Below, one piece after another: positions 7,322 through 17,120 of a stretch of DNA of 64,000 bases. Positions within the stretch are counted from its first letter, which is position 1. Each line of letters opens with the position of its first letter. Origin of the DNA: JAGVPT01 sp963843065 (GTDB lineage: Bacteria > Bacteroidota > Ignavibacteria > UBA10030 > UBA8401); NCBI GenBank assembly GCA_963843065.1, contig CAWJKX010000223.1, positions 1-64,000 on the forward strand, written 5' to 3'. Below the pieces are notes generated by a model. The model did no database searches, was not told the origin of the DNA, and was given only the letters and a program-made list of their open reading frames with translations. The position numbers and the translations under genes were made by a program.

Positions 7322-8922
7322 TTATTCGCCTTCCGGCATCGGCTCACGTGATTCCTTTGTAAAGGAAAATACGAGCAGCATTATTGAAAAAACAAGATAG
7401 GCTGATGTGAACTGGTATGGAATTTTTTGTGCGATTCCTGCGAGATTCCATGGAAGATACATCATCCCGTCCGGTGAAGCAGAATGTACAATGCCGAAGA
7501 ACGATAAAACTGCCAGGATCAATAAGTAAGCCGATGATCTTTTCAAATGCCGGTCGATGAGTTCCGCCAAAAATCCCCCCCACAACATCGCAGTCAGAAT
7601 AAATCCGTTCCCCAATGCGATTGTTACAAGCATTTCAGGAAGAGATTTGCCCGGAGATTCGAGCAGTCTCTGGAAATTTTCAGCCGGTACAATATCCGGG
7701 TTGGTGAATTTTATTGAAAGCAGCCGTGCAATCGTCGGGAAGAATGCGAACGCGACAGCCGGTGCGTGGCGAACAGGGCATGCTTGGAACGATTGCACCA
7801 CGATATCCATTGCAACAAAAATCAAAATCGGAGCAAGCACAGCTCGTGGAATTAATTCGACAAAGAACGAGACATACCCGAGGACTCCACCAAGACCGAT
7901 AAAGATCCCAGTCAATAACGTGTAGCCTGCGCGCGAGCCCATTCGTTTGTATGCAGGCTGGCCGATGTAGGGAGTCGATTGCGCGACGCCGCCGCATAAC
8001 CCAGCGACTAATGTTGCAATAGCTTCAGTCAGAAGAATTGTCCGCGTGTTGTAATTGTCCCCGGCAACACGTGCGCTTTCAGTCACATTGATGCCTCCGA
8101 CCACGGTCAGCAAGCCGAACGGAATCGCAATCGGCATGTATTTCCAGGCGTGGCTGAGCCCTTCCATAAACCCAAGCGTCGGGATGGGGAGCCCGAAATG
8201 CAGGTCCATGGGCGGGAACGCCTGAAAATGTTCCGCCTATCCATCCTGTCGGCCCGAGCAAATAATAGAGAGATGTCCCGATGAGTATTGATGCTAAGAC
8301 CCCAGGAAAATTTTTCGGCAGTTTGATTCGAGCTACAAGTGAGTAGAAAATAAGTCCGAGCGAGATCATTCCGACAATCGGCATGCTGAAGATGTCGACC
8401 AGTGGAACCAAGCCGATGAGTGCCAGTCCGATGCCGGCCAGCGATCCGAGAAGCCCTGCCTGCGGCACAACCCGCTGCACCCACTGCTCCGATGAAAGAA
8501 AACAGCACTTTAATAATTCCGATAACGACCATCGTCGCCATTCCAATGTACCAGGTCATCATCGCCGCATCATGCTCTCCCAGACCTTCGGCTTTCAGCC
8601 CGATAAACGCCGGGCCAAGCACGACAAGTGCGATACCGATTGTCGACGGCGTGTCCAGTCCGAGGGGCATTGCCGTAACTTTGGTGTTGCCGGTTTTCTT
8701 CGCGAGACGGAATGCCATCCATGTGTATACCGCGTCGCCGAAGAGAACGCCGAACGCCGTACCGGGAAACATTTTCGTATAGACGATATCGGCCGGAAAT
8801 TTGAACGCGAAAATCAATATTCCCGCAAGAAAAGAAAGAACGGTCAGGTTATCGAACATCAATCCGAAAAATCCGTTGATGTCGCCGACGGCAAACCATT
8901 TATATTTTTTTTCATTTTCCAT
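7322..8922 (-). pseudogene. NCS2-family xanthine/uracil-type permease, interrupted by two +1 shifts
   Basis: Read across two single-base insertions, this is a roughly 532-residue polytopic permease of the NCS2 (AzgA/UraA-like) family: GDINGFFGLMFDNLTVL at the start, KVTAMPLGLDTPS, GLLGSLAGIGLALIG, FGLPIPTLGFMEGL, and VVGGINVTESARVAGDNYNTR in the second half. The shifts are near 8484 (an extra base between GCA and TGG codons) and near 8222 (an extra base before AFPPMDLHFG). All three fragments are conserved with no other damage, so sequencing error is likelier than a dead gene. The ATG at 8922 follows AAAGGCG. It lies downstream of nupC on the same strand, suggesting a nucleobase/nucleoside salvage unit. 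Confidence 0.85.
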
Positions 8923-8970
8923 GATCACGCCTTTTACGATGATTCAATATAATCAGCAATGACTGTCAGC

Positions 8971-10294
8971 TCAATTGACGAACATTCCTGCAATTGAAGC
9001 CGTCATCCACGTTGCGATTGTTCCGCCGAGGAGCGACTTGAGGCCGAGCTTCGCAATGTCGCTTCGCCGGTTCTCGGCGAACGGACCGATGCCGCCGATC
9101 TGGATTGCAATGGATGAGAAGTTGGCGAACCCGCACAGCGCATACGTTGCGATGATGATGGCTTTTTGCGAGAGCTGATGAGCCGTCATTGCATCGGTCA
9201 TTTTCGAGTATGCCACGAACTCGTTAAGGACTACCTTAATTCCCATAAGGCTCCCGACGCTCAACGCATCACTCCACGGTACTCCGATCGCGAAAGCGAC
9301 GAATTGGAAGACAAGTCCGGTAAGGAGTTCGAACGATATCGGCATACCGAACCGTGCTTGAGTAATAGCGCTCCATCCCGTTACGTTTCCAACCCACCCG
9401 AGGGCGTAGTCGAGCAATGCAATCAATGCGATGAACGCAATGAGCATGCCCGCTACGTTCAACGCGAGCTGGACGCCGGTCGAGGCGCCTGCCGCAGCCG
9501 CTTCGATGACATTCGAATAAGTTTTTTCGATTTTGAGTTTCACGGTCCCCATTGTTAAGCGGTTCGGCTTTTTCAGGGAAAAGAATCTTTGCGACGACGA
9601 TCGTTGCCGGACCTGCCATGATGCATGCCGCGAGCAGATGTCCTGCAAAATAGACCTGCGAAGCATCCAGCGATGTCCCCTGCAATGTTGCGTACGCAGC
9701 GCCCAGCATGGTGTAGTAAGCGATCATGACGCCGCCGGAAATATGAGCCATCCCGCTCGTCATGATCGTCATGAGTTCAGATTGCGTGAGGGTTGAAAGA
9801 TACGGACGAATGACCAGCGGCGCTTCAGTTTGCCCCATAAAGGTATTGGCAGCCACGCACAACGATTCACTCCCGCTTGCCCGCATGAATTTTGCCATCA
9901 CCCATGCCATCGCCTGAACAACTCGCTGCATGATGCCGAGATGATAGAGGATCCCCATGAACGATGCGAAGAAGATAATCGTAGGGAGCACCTGGAACGC
10001 GAAAAAGAACCCAAAACTCCCCGGAGAACCGACCGAGGTTGCAAGGGGACCAAAAACGAATTGAGCACCATTGGAGGTAAAACTAAAGAGACGTACAAAG
10101 CATTTGCTGATTGTTGCAAAGATAATGTGGCCGACGGCAACTTTGAGAATGAAAAGGGCGAAAACAAATTGCATCACAATCCCGATGATCACGAGCCGCC
10201 AATTGACGGAGCGCTTGTCGGGAGAGAAGAGAAACGCAATTCCGGTTACGAAGACGAGACCGATCAGCCCGCGGACGATAGAAAATATTTCCAT
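8971..10294 (-). pseudogene. nupC: NupC/CNT-family nucleoside transporter, one +1 shift
   Basis: Concentrative nucleoside transporters import nucleosides with H+ or Na+. Read through one extra base at about 9556 (between the Leu of AEPL and TMGTVK), this gives a 440-residue protein with the CNT features: a hydrophobic N-terminal triplet of helices, a gate domain with FGILYHLG-type FMGILYHLG, the GQTEAPLVIRPYL motif, HISGGVMIAYYTMLGA, and the C-terminal GFANFSSIAIQIGGIG. The length and motifs are complete. It is upstream of the NCS2 permease on the same strand. The shift probably reflects base-call error. Confidence 0.88.
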
Positions 10295-10405
10295 GCAGCA
10301 GCCTCAGCGAAAATAGTGATATGCAGGTTTTCAGCGAATGGACAATCAGGCATCAAAGTATCAAGTTTTCGATAAAAGTGCTATAGAAAAAGACCATCCT
10401 GTCGT

Positions 10406-10484
10406 AGATGTCGGACACCGTATTCAAAAAATCGCACTAAGTTTAAATATTTGGAGCTGCAAATAAGCAAGGTGTCCGACATCT
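10406..10484. repeat. Inverted repeat AGATGTCGGACACC with 51-bp spacer
   Basis: A perfect 14-base inverted repeat, AGATGTCGGACACC at 10406-10419 and its complement at 10471-10484, encloses an AT-rich spacer. It sits between the divergent nupC and lpd transcription units, just upstream of the lpd promoter. It could be a non-autonomous repeat or a large operator; only one copy is seen in the window. Confidence 0.6.
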
Positions 10485-10505
10485 TTCCAAGCGCCTTCAC
10501 TTCAA

Positions 10506-10534
10506 TTGACTTTTCTTATGAGTTTAAGTATATT
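10506..10534 (+). promoter_or_regulatory. Sigma70-type promoter for the lpd/2-oxoacid dehydrogenase operon
   Basis: TTGACT (10506-10511), a 17-base spacer and TATATT (10529-10534) form a near-consensus promoter about 190 bases ahead of lpd. Transcription would begin near 10541 and run into a leader with an intrinsic terminator at 10632-10668. Confidence 0.7.
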
Positions 10535-10631
10535 TTAGACGCATTTTTCCCTTGTTGCCGTTATAAAAGAGATGTTGTTATCCCATGAACGATGAAATTC
10601 TATGGGTAGATGGTGTTGAATCTTTTCATTT

Positions 10632-10668
10632 AAAAGAGGGAATTGTTATTCCCTCTTTTCTTTTTTTA
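10632..10668 (+). terminator. Intrinsic terminator inside the lpd leader (possible attenuator)
   Basis: A 12-bp stem, AAAAGAGGGAAT / ATTCCCTCTTTT, with a TGTT loop is followed by CTTTTTTT. It stands between the promoter at 10506 and the lpd start at 10722, with no convincing gene before it. Either a short RNA of about 125 bases is made, or transcription into the operon is controlled by read-through. A small frame starting at ATG 10585 runs through it and may be a leader peptide. Confidence 0.8.
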
Positions 10669-10721
10669 ATCCCGAAGGGATATCCCAAAGGGATCGCTTC
10701 GCAACTTCGTGAGAGGAATTC

Positions 10722-12113
10722 ATGGCAGAAAAGCAATATGATGTTGTTGTTATCGGCGGGGGGCCCGGCGGATACATTGCCGGCATTCGCGCAGGTCAAC
10801 TTGGTTTGAAGACATTGGTTGTCGAAAAAGATAAACTCGGCGGCATTTGTCTTAATTGGGGCTGTATCCCGACCAAAGCACTTTTGAAGAATGCGGAGGT
10901 CTATAACCTTCTCCGGCACGCTGATGAGTTCGGATTTTCGTTCGATAATTTGAAGGCAGATTTTTCCGTTGCCGTAAAGCGAAGCCGGGATATTGCCGGT
11001 CGATCTTCGAAAGGAATAGAATTTCTTTTTAAAAAGAACAAAGTTGATTACCTGGCCGGGACGGCGAAAATTGTCTCAAAGGGAGTTATCGAAGTCGCGC
11101 AGGCCGGCAAATCCGACAAGATCAATGCTAAGCATATCATCATTGCGACCGGTGCTCGGCCGAAGACTTTTCCTTCTATTAAGATTGATGGCAAACAAAT
11201 CATCACAAGTTCCGAAGCGATGGTTCTGGGTGCGGCGCCGAAGAGCATGGTCATTATCGGCGGCGGCGCTATCGGTGTAGAGTTTGCATATTTCTATAAC
11301 GCCTACGGAACGAAAGTGACTATCGTCGAGATGATGCCGAGTTTGCTGCCGATTGAAGACAGAGAAGTGACGAAGACCCTCGGACGGGTCTTTTCAAAAA
11401 ATGGAATTGAAATTCTTACTGAAACAAAAGTTGAAGGCGTCTCAACGGGAAAGGAAGTAACCGTGAGCGTCAGCAATAAAGAGGGGAAAAAAGATTTGAA
11501 GGCAGACATCGCCCTTGTCGCCATCGGTGTTCAAGGAAATATTGAGAATCTCGGTCTCGAAGCGCTTGGCGTGAAGACCGACCGCTCGTTCATCAAGGTC
11601 GATCAATTTTACAAGACAAATGTCGACGGCATTTATGCTATCGGGGACGTGAACGGTCCGCCGTGGCTTGCACACGTCGCTTCGGCGGAAGGGATTGTTT
11701 GTGTGGAAAAGATCGCTGGAAAAACCCCACACTTGATTAATTACGACAATATCCCGGGCTGCACCTATTGCCAGCCGCAGGTTGCAAGCGTAGGATTGAC
11801 GGAAGAAAAGGCGCGTGAAAAAGGATACGAAATAAAAATCGGACGGTATCCGTTCCGCTCGCACGGCAAAGCGCTCGCTATCAACGAGCCGGAAGGATTT
11901 GTCAAATTGATTTTCGATGCGAAATACGGCGAACTTCTCGGCGCACACATTATCGGTTCCGAAGCAACAGAAATGATTGCCGAGCTTGCCATTGCAAGGA
12001 CTCTTGAAACGACCCGCGAACAGATTGTCCAAACAATTCACGCTCATCCAACGCTGACTGAAGGAATCGGCGAGGCGGCACTTGATGCGTACGGCGAAGC
12101 GTTGAATATTTAA
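10722..12113 (+). CDS. lpd: Dihydrolipoyl dehydrogenase (E3)
   Basis: E3 is the FAD flavoprotein that reoxidises dihydrolipoyl groups of the E2 subunits with NAD+. The 463-residue protein has the N-terminal FAD fold VVIGGGPGGYIAGI, the redox disulphide C43/C48 in GGICLNWGCIPTK, the second nucleotide fold IIGGGAIGVEFA, the AIGDV motif of the FAD site, and the C-terminal HAHPTLTE with the catalytic His-Glu pair. It starts behind GAGAGGA. It is the only E3 visible and leads a cluster with three E1 sets and two E2s, so it may serve them all. Confidence 0.96.
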   Translation: MAEKQYDVVVIGGGPGGYIAGIRAGQLGLKTLVVEKDKLGGICLNWGCIPTKALLKNAEVYNLLRHADEFGFSFDNLKADFSVAVKRSRDIAGRSSKGIEFLFKKNKVDYLAGTAKIVSKGVIEVAQAGKSDKINAKHIIIATGARPKTFPSIKIDGKQIITSSEAMVLGAAPKSMVIIGGGAIGVEFAYFYNAYGTKVTIVEMMPSLLPIEDREVTKTLGRVFSKNGIEILTETKVEGVSTGKEVTVSVSNKEGKKDLKADIALVAIGVQGNIENLGLEALGVKTDRSFIKVDQFYKTNVDGIYAIGDVNGPPWLAHVASAEGIVCVEKIAGKTPHLINYDNIPGCTYCQPQVASVGLTEEKAREKGYEIKIGRYPFRSHGKALAINEPEGFVKLIFDAKYGELLGAHIIGSEATEMIAELAIARTLETTREQIVQTIHAHPTLTEGIGEAALDAYGEALNI

Positions 12114-12163
12114 CGCTGCATGCGGGCCGCTGTACAGGCGATTCGCAGTTTACAAACCTGAAC

Positions 12164-12880
12164 ATGAATCAACTTCTTGTCATCAATCTTGGACGGACGC
12201 GGTACGCCGACGCGTGGGATCTGCAGAGAAAAATATTCTCCGCACGTCTAGCTCGGCGTATTCCCGATGTTTTGCTGCTGACTGAACATGAGCCCGTCTA
12301 CACGCTCGGCAAAGGCGCGGACATCAACCATCTTCTCGCCGGCGACGTTGAATTACAAGAAAAGAAAATTGATTTGCATACGATTGACCGGGGGGGCGAT
12401 GTTACGTTTCACGGTCCCGGCCAATTGGTCGGATATCCGATTCTCGATCTTAACGGTTACTATCTCGATATCCATCGATACCTGCGCGACATCGAAGAGG
12501 TCTTGATTCGCACGGCAAAAGATTTCGGCATCGGAGCAGAACGTTCCGGCGGATATACCGGCGTCTGGGTGAAGAACGATAAACTGGCGGCTATCGGGGT
12601 GAAGGTGAGCCGATGGGTAACCATGCATGGATTTGCCTTGAACGTTAACACCGACCTTTCGTATTTCGACAGAATTATTCCGTGCGGAATTTTTCATAAA
12701 GGTGTAACGTCTCTTCGGGCTCTGACAGGGCACGAAGTCGCAATGGCCGATGTTGAAAAGGGGGTAGTCCGTAATATTGAATCTGTATTCTCAGTTGCAT
12801 CTCAGCCGATGATGCTCAAAGAGCTTCTCTCGAACAAACATTTCGAAGATGCTTTACCTGTTGAGGAGAAGATTGCATGA
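12164..12880 (+). CDS. lipB: Octanoyl-ACP:protein octanoyltransferase LipB
   Basis: LipB moves the octanoyl chain from acyl carrier protein to the lipoyl domains of E2 proteins, the first step of lipoate attachment. The 238-residue protein carries RGGDVTFHGPGQLVGYPI (residues 77-94), the catalytic Lys147 in AAIGVKVSRW and the catalytic Cys174 in IIPCG. It overlaps the next gene by four bases (ATGA). Together with lipA at 18605 it equips the adjacent E2 genes. Confidence 0.95.
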   Translation: MNQLLVINLGRTRYADAWDLQRKIFSARLARRIPDVLLLTEHEPVYTLGKGADINHLLAGDVELQEKKIDLHTIDRGGDVTFHGPGQLVGYPILDLNGYYLDIHRYLRDIEEVLIRTAKDFGIGAERSGGYTGVWVKNDKLAAIGVKVSRWVTMHGFALNVNTDLSYFDRIIPCGIFHKGVTSLRALTGHEVAMADVEKGVVRNIESVFSVASQPMMLKELLSNKHFEDALPVEEKIA

Positions 12881-14972
12881 CAGCGAAAAAAAACGTGATG
12901 ATGGTCCATAAATTCGAACCTTCACCCCACTGGAATGCAAAGCATGGCAAAGTCCCGCAAGCCTCCAACGGTCAGTTAACCAACGCACAGCTCATTCAGG
13001 CCTTCCGGACGATGCACCTCTCTCGAAGTATCGACGAGAAATCGATGCTTCTCTTAAAGCAGGGGAAAATCTTATTTCATATCAGCGGCCCGGGACATGA
13101 GGCGTGCCAGATCGCTGCCGCGATGGCGTTGAAACCAGGGTACGATTGGGCGTATCCGTACTACCGGGACCTCGCATTCGCATTGCAGTACGGCTCAACC
13201 GCATACGAAATATTTCTCGAATCGATGCATCGGTTGGGCGGTCCGAGCTCTAACGGCCGCCAGATGCCGTCGCATTATGGGAACAAAGCGCTTCGCATTC
13301 CCGCACAATCAAGTCCGACGGGCACACAGTTTCTACAGGCTGTGGGGACTGCATTAGGCGCGGTGAAGGAAGGAAAAGATGAAGTGGTATACGTCTCTTC
13401 CGGGGAAGGGGCGACAAGTGAAGGCGAATTCAGCGAAGCGCTGAACTGGGCGAGCCGGGAAAAGCTGCCTGTGGTCTTTTTGATCCAGAATAACGGGTAC
13501 GCAATTTCCGTTCCGGTGAAAGACCAGATTGCGGGATGTTCTATTTATGAATTGTCAAGCGGTTATCCTGATCTCTGTCGCTTCCACATTGACGGAACAG
13601 ATTTTGCCGCCTCGTATCGTGCGGCACAGGAAGCATACACCATGCGCGTTCCGGGAAGGGGCCGAGTTTGATCGAGGCCGATGTTGTTCGATTATTCCCT
13701 CATTCATCGTCCGACGACCCCAAGAAATATCTAACGCCGGATGTGATTGAACGGAATCGAAAAAGTGATCCGCTGCCAAAGCTTGAAAAGATGATTCTTG
13801 ATTCCGATGTTCTCTCCAAGGAAGAATTGGATCGATTAAAAGCTGAAGTTAAACGAGAAGTGGAAGAAGCCGCGGACAGGGCCGAGTCGCAGCCAAGCCC
13901 CACTGCCGATACCGCGGAACGAAACGTATTCTCTCCCAATATCATCGTCTCAAAAAATAATTTTGAAGAGTCGAGGCACGAGGGTAAAAACGTCGTGATG
14001 GTCGATGCGATTAATCACGCCCTGCACGAGGAGATGAAGTTCAATCCGAAGATGCTGGTATATGGTGAGGATGTCGCCGGCAGCAAAGGAGGAGTCTTTA
14101 CCGCAACGAAAGGATTGACTGCCGAGTTTGGTGAAGAGCGTGCATTCAATTCTCAACTTGCGGAAGCAAGTATTGTCGGGACTGCGATCGGACTAGCGAT
14201 CCGGGGTTTCAAACCGGTCGTAGAGATTCAGTTTGGCGATTACATCTGGCCCTCTTTCATGCAATTCAAAGACGAGCTGGTGAAGCTTCGGTACCGGTCT
14301 GACGGAGCTTTTTCCTGTCCAGTCGTTGTTCGTGTTGCCGTTGGGGGATACATCCGGGGCGGGTTATATCACAGCCAGAGCATCGAGGGATTTTTTGCGC
14401 ACATGCCCGGTTTGTGGATTGCCATGCCGTCCAACGCAGCGGATGCAAAAGGGTTATTGAAGACTGCGTGCCGGGAAGAGAATCCTGTTCTGTTCTGCGA
14501 ACATAAAGGACTCTATCGACAAGGGTTTGCGTCGAGTCCGGAGCCGGATGAAAACTATCTCCTGCCGTTTGGCCTCGCGAGTGTGAAGAAGGAAGGGAAC
14601 GATGTAACTATCGTCGCATGGGGAATGATGGTCCAGCGTTCTCTCGAAGCGGCAAAAAAACTTGAGGTGCAGGGAGTGAGTGTTGAGGTGATCGACTTGA
14701 GGACGATTTGTCCGTGGGACAAGGAGACGGTTCTTTCGTCCGTGAAGAAAACCGGAAAGGCGTTGATCGTTCATGAAGACACCCGAACCGGCGGATTCGG
14801 CGCCGAGATCGGATCAGTGATTGCAGAAGAGTGCTTTCAGTGGCTCGACGCGCCGATCATGAGAGTTGCAGCAAAAGATGCGCCGATTCCGTTCGCACCG
14901 GCTCTGGAGAACGCGGTTCTTCCTCAGGAAAATGATATTGTTTCGGCGTTGAAAAAAATGGCGGAGTTTTAA
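12877..14972 (+). pseudogene. Fused 2-oxoacid dehydrogenase E1 alpha-beta (branched-chain type), one -1 shift
   Basis: Read across a one-base deletion near 13644, this is a single roughly 698-residue chain with E1 alpha (residues 1-300) joined to E1 beta (about 370-698), a form known from Bacteroidota. The alpha half has ISGPGHEACQIA, the TPP motif GEGATSEGEFSEAL ending in QNNGYAIS (GEG instead of GDG), and after the shift SLIEADVVRLFPHSSSDDP. The beta half has YGEDVAGSKGGVF, EIQFGDYIWP and EDTRTGGFGAEI. Decarboxylation of branched-chain 2-oxoacids is inferred from resemblance to BCKDH E1. It overlaps lipB by four bases and precedes a second, unfused E1 pair. The deletion lies in a short GC repeat and is probably an error. 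Confidence 0.85.
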
Positions 14973-14983
14973 TCATCAAACCT

Positions 14984-16030
14984 ATGCCCGCAACAGTGAA
15001 ATCAAAAAGTGCAAGTGTTGGATCTGCTCATCGCCCCGACGCCGTGAAGCATCAACTCTCTCATGATGAACTGCTTCAGCTTTATTATTTCATGCGTTTA
15101 ACCCGTGAGTTTGAGGAGTCGATTATTACGCTGTACCGCCAGGGAAAAATTATCGGCGGAGCGTTCAGCGGAAACGGCAATGAAGCAACGGCAGTCGGCA
15201 GTGCGTTTTGTTTGAAGAAGGAAGATTATCTCTTCCCGATGCACCGCGACCTTGGTGCGCACTTCGTGAAAGGTCAGACCGTGCGCAACCTGATGCTTCA
15301 ACATCTTGGGCGTGGAAACAGCCCTGCCCGCGGCCGCGACGGGACCGGACATTATGCAGATTCCTCGCTGAGGATATATGGAAATATCAGCCATCTCGCC
15401 GCAATGATTCCGGTTGCCACGGGAGTAGCGTTGGCGAGCAAGCTTCGAAAAGAGAAGTCTGTCGTGATGACGTACATCGGCGACGGAGGGAGCAGCGTCG
15501 GCGATTTCCATGAGTCGCTTGCGATGTGTTCCGTGATGAAACTCCCTCTTGTATTGATCGTTGAGAACAACCAGTTCGCGTACTCGACGCCGATTGCAAA
15601 GCAGTTCATCGTTGAGAAAGTGTCCGACCGGGCGATTGGGTACGGAATCCCCGGTTTTACGATTGACGGCACAGACGTCGATGAAGTCTATGCGGTCAGC
15701 AAGGAGGCGGTTGAACGGGCTCGAAGAGGCGATGGGCCAACGCTCATCGAATCTGTTACGATGAGAATGCACGGGCACTCGGTGAACGACGGAGCAGAAT
15801 ACGTCCCTAAAAAATTACTGGACGAGTGGAAGAAAAAGGACCCGCTTCTGAAGATTGAGAAACAGTTAGTCGACAGGAAAATCCTTTCACCGGAAATTCG
15901 GAATAATTTCGAAAAGAAAATTGCGGCTGAGATCCAGGAAGCGACGCAGCATGCGTTAGAAAGTCCATATCCGCCGTCGGAAGATGCCGCTGTTGGAGTA
16001 TTTGCAGAACAATTAAAAATTAAGAATTAA
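14984..16030 (+). CDS. 2-oxoacid dehydrogenase E1 alpha subunit (second set)
   Basis: This 348-residue TPP-dependent E1 alpha subunit has FEESIITLYRQGKIIGG, FSGNGNEATAVG, FPMHRDLGAHF, the TPP motif GDGGSSVGDFHESL ending ENNQFAYSTP, and MRMHGHSVNDGAEYV. It pairs with the E1 beta at 16111 and the E2 at 17121. Its last residues (EQLKIKN) and stop are encoded by the left arm of an AT-rich palindrome, so the native C-terminus may have been replaced. The substrate is not clear from sequence; branched-chain or acetoin-type 2-oxo substrates are possible. The start is 11 bases after the fused E1. Confidence 0.88.
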   Translation: MPATVKSKSASVGSAHRPDAVKHQLSHDELLQLYYFMRLTREFEESIITLYRQGKIIGGAFSGNGNEATAVGSAFCLKKEDYLFPMHRDLGAHFVKGQTVRNLMLQHLGRGNSPARGRDGTGHYADSSLRIYGNISHLAAMIPVATGVALASKLRKEKSVVMTYIGDGGSSVGDFHESLAMCSVMKLPLVLIVENNQFAYSTPIAKQFIVEKVSDRAIGYGIPGFTIDGTDVDEVYAVSKEAVERARRGDGPTLIESVTMRMHGHSVNDGAEYVPKKLLDEWKKKDPLLKIEKQLVDRKILSPEIRNNFEKKIAAEIQEATQHALESPYPPSEDAAVGVFAEQLKIKN

Positions 16031-16097
16031 TAATTAAGAAATAGAACTTGTGAAAGCTTAATCTATATTTTAATTCTTAATTTTTAATTATTAATTC
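16011..16097. repeat. AT-rich palindromic repeat between E1 alpha and E1 beta
   Basis: The 20-base word AATTAAAAATTAAGAATTAA at 16011-16030 recurs inverted at 16070-16089, with further AT-rich symmetrical sequence outside. The left arm overlaps the last codons and stop of the upstream gene, and the right arm ends about 13 bases before the next start. Confidence 0.8.
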
Positions 16098-16110
16098 ATG
16101 ATTTATCCAA

Positions 16111-17088
16111 ATGCCTGTAATCTCTTATATTGACGCTATCAGCAAGGGACTGTGGGAAGAGATGGAACGCGATTCGTCGGTTTTTCTTCTCGGCGAAGAC
16201 ATCGGCGAGTACGGCGGTGCGTTTAAGGTCACTAAAGGATTCCTTAACCATTTCGGGAGCGATCGCGTTGTCGACACGGTTCTTGCAGAATCTGCAATTC
16301 TCGGAGCTGCGACCGGCGCTGCGTTGGTCGGGATGAAGCCCGTTGCGGAGATGCAGTTTGCTGATTTTGTAACATGCGGCTTTAATCAGCTTGTCAATAA
16401 TTCCGCCTCCATACATTATCGGTGGAATCTTCCCGTGCCGATGGTCGTCCGTCTTCCGTCCGGTGCAGGCATCCACGGCGGACCGTTTCATTCGCGCAAT
16501 CCTGAGGCGTGGTTTTTTCATCAACCGGGATTGAAACTTGTTGCACCGTCAACTCCCTACGATGCAAAGGGGTTGATCAAAGCGGCAATTCGCGACCCGA
16601 ATCCGGTGTTGTATTTCGAGCACAAGCGACTGTACCGCCACATCAAAGGTGAAGTGCCGGATGGCGATTATGTTGTCGAAATAGGGAAGGGAGATATTAA
16701 GCGGCCGGGGAATGATATTTCCGTCATCACCTACGGATCTGCAGTTCATCTGGCTCTTGAGGCCGCAGAAATGCTTGAGAAGCAGAGCGGCATCAGTGTT
16801 GAGGTTGTTGACCTGCGAAGTTTGATGCCGCTGGATAAAGATTTGATTCTGTCTTCGGTGAGGAAAACAGGAAAAGTTTTGATAGCGCACGAAGATACGC
16901 TCACGGGCGGAATTGGCGGTGAGATTGCCGCTCTTGTTGCAGAGTTTGCGTTTGAAAGCCTTGACGCTCCTATTAAACGAGTCGGAGCGATGGATATTCC
17001 GACTCCATTCGCACCAACGCTCGAGGAATATTTCTTACCGAATAGAGAGAGAATTCTGACGGCGTTGCAAGAATTAGCGGCGTTTTAA
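16111..17088 (+). CDS. 2-oxoacid dehydrogenase E1 beta subunit (second set)
   Basis: This 325-residue E1 beta subunit has the standard transketolase pyrimidine-binding and C-terminal domains: VFLLGEDIGEYGGAFKVT, ESAILGAATGAAL, PVAEMQFADFV, GAGIHGGPFHS, and the C-terminal HEDTLTGGIGGEIAALV. It completes the heterotetramer with the alpha subunit just upstream and is followed 32 bases later by an E2. The length is that of the family. The region between alpha and beta is filled by a palindromic repeat. Confidence 0.92.
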   Translation: MPVISYIDAISKGLWEEMERDSSVFLLGEDIGEYGGAFKVTKGFLNHFGSDRVVDTVLAESAILGAATGAALVGMKPVAEMQFADFVTCGFNQLVNNSASIHYRWNLPVPMVVRLPSGAGIHGGPFHSRNPEAWFFHQPGLKLVAPSTPYDAKGLIKAAIRDPNPVLYFEHKRLYRHIKGEVPDGDYVVEIGKGDIKRPGNDISVITYGSAVHLALEAAEMLEKQSGISVEVVDLRSLMPLDKDLILSSVRKTGKVLIAHEDTLTGGIGGEIAALVAEFAFESLDAPIKRVGAMDIPTPFAPTLEEYFLPNRERILTALQELAAF

Positions 17089-17120
17089 AAAGACAAAACG
17101 AAAAAAAACACAAAGAACTT

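Noticed and set aside
7322..10294. Two genuinely dead transporter genes side by side
   Set aside because: All fragments keep conserved motifs with only single-base shifts, the same kind of damage found in essential genes elsewhere in the window, so sequence error explains it better.
10585..10809. A 74-codon frame before and overlapping lpd
   Set aside because: It runs through an intrinsic terminator and then over the lpd start in another frame; treated at most as a leader peptide.
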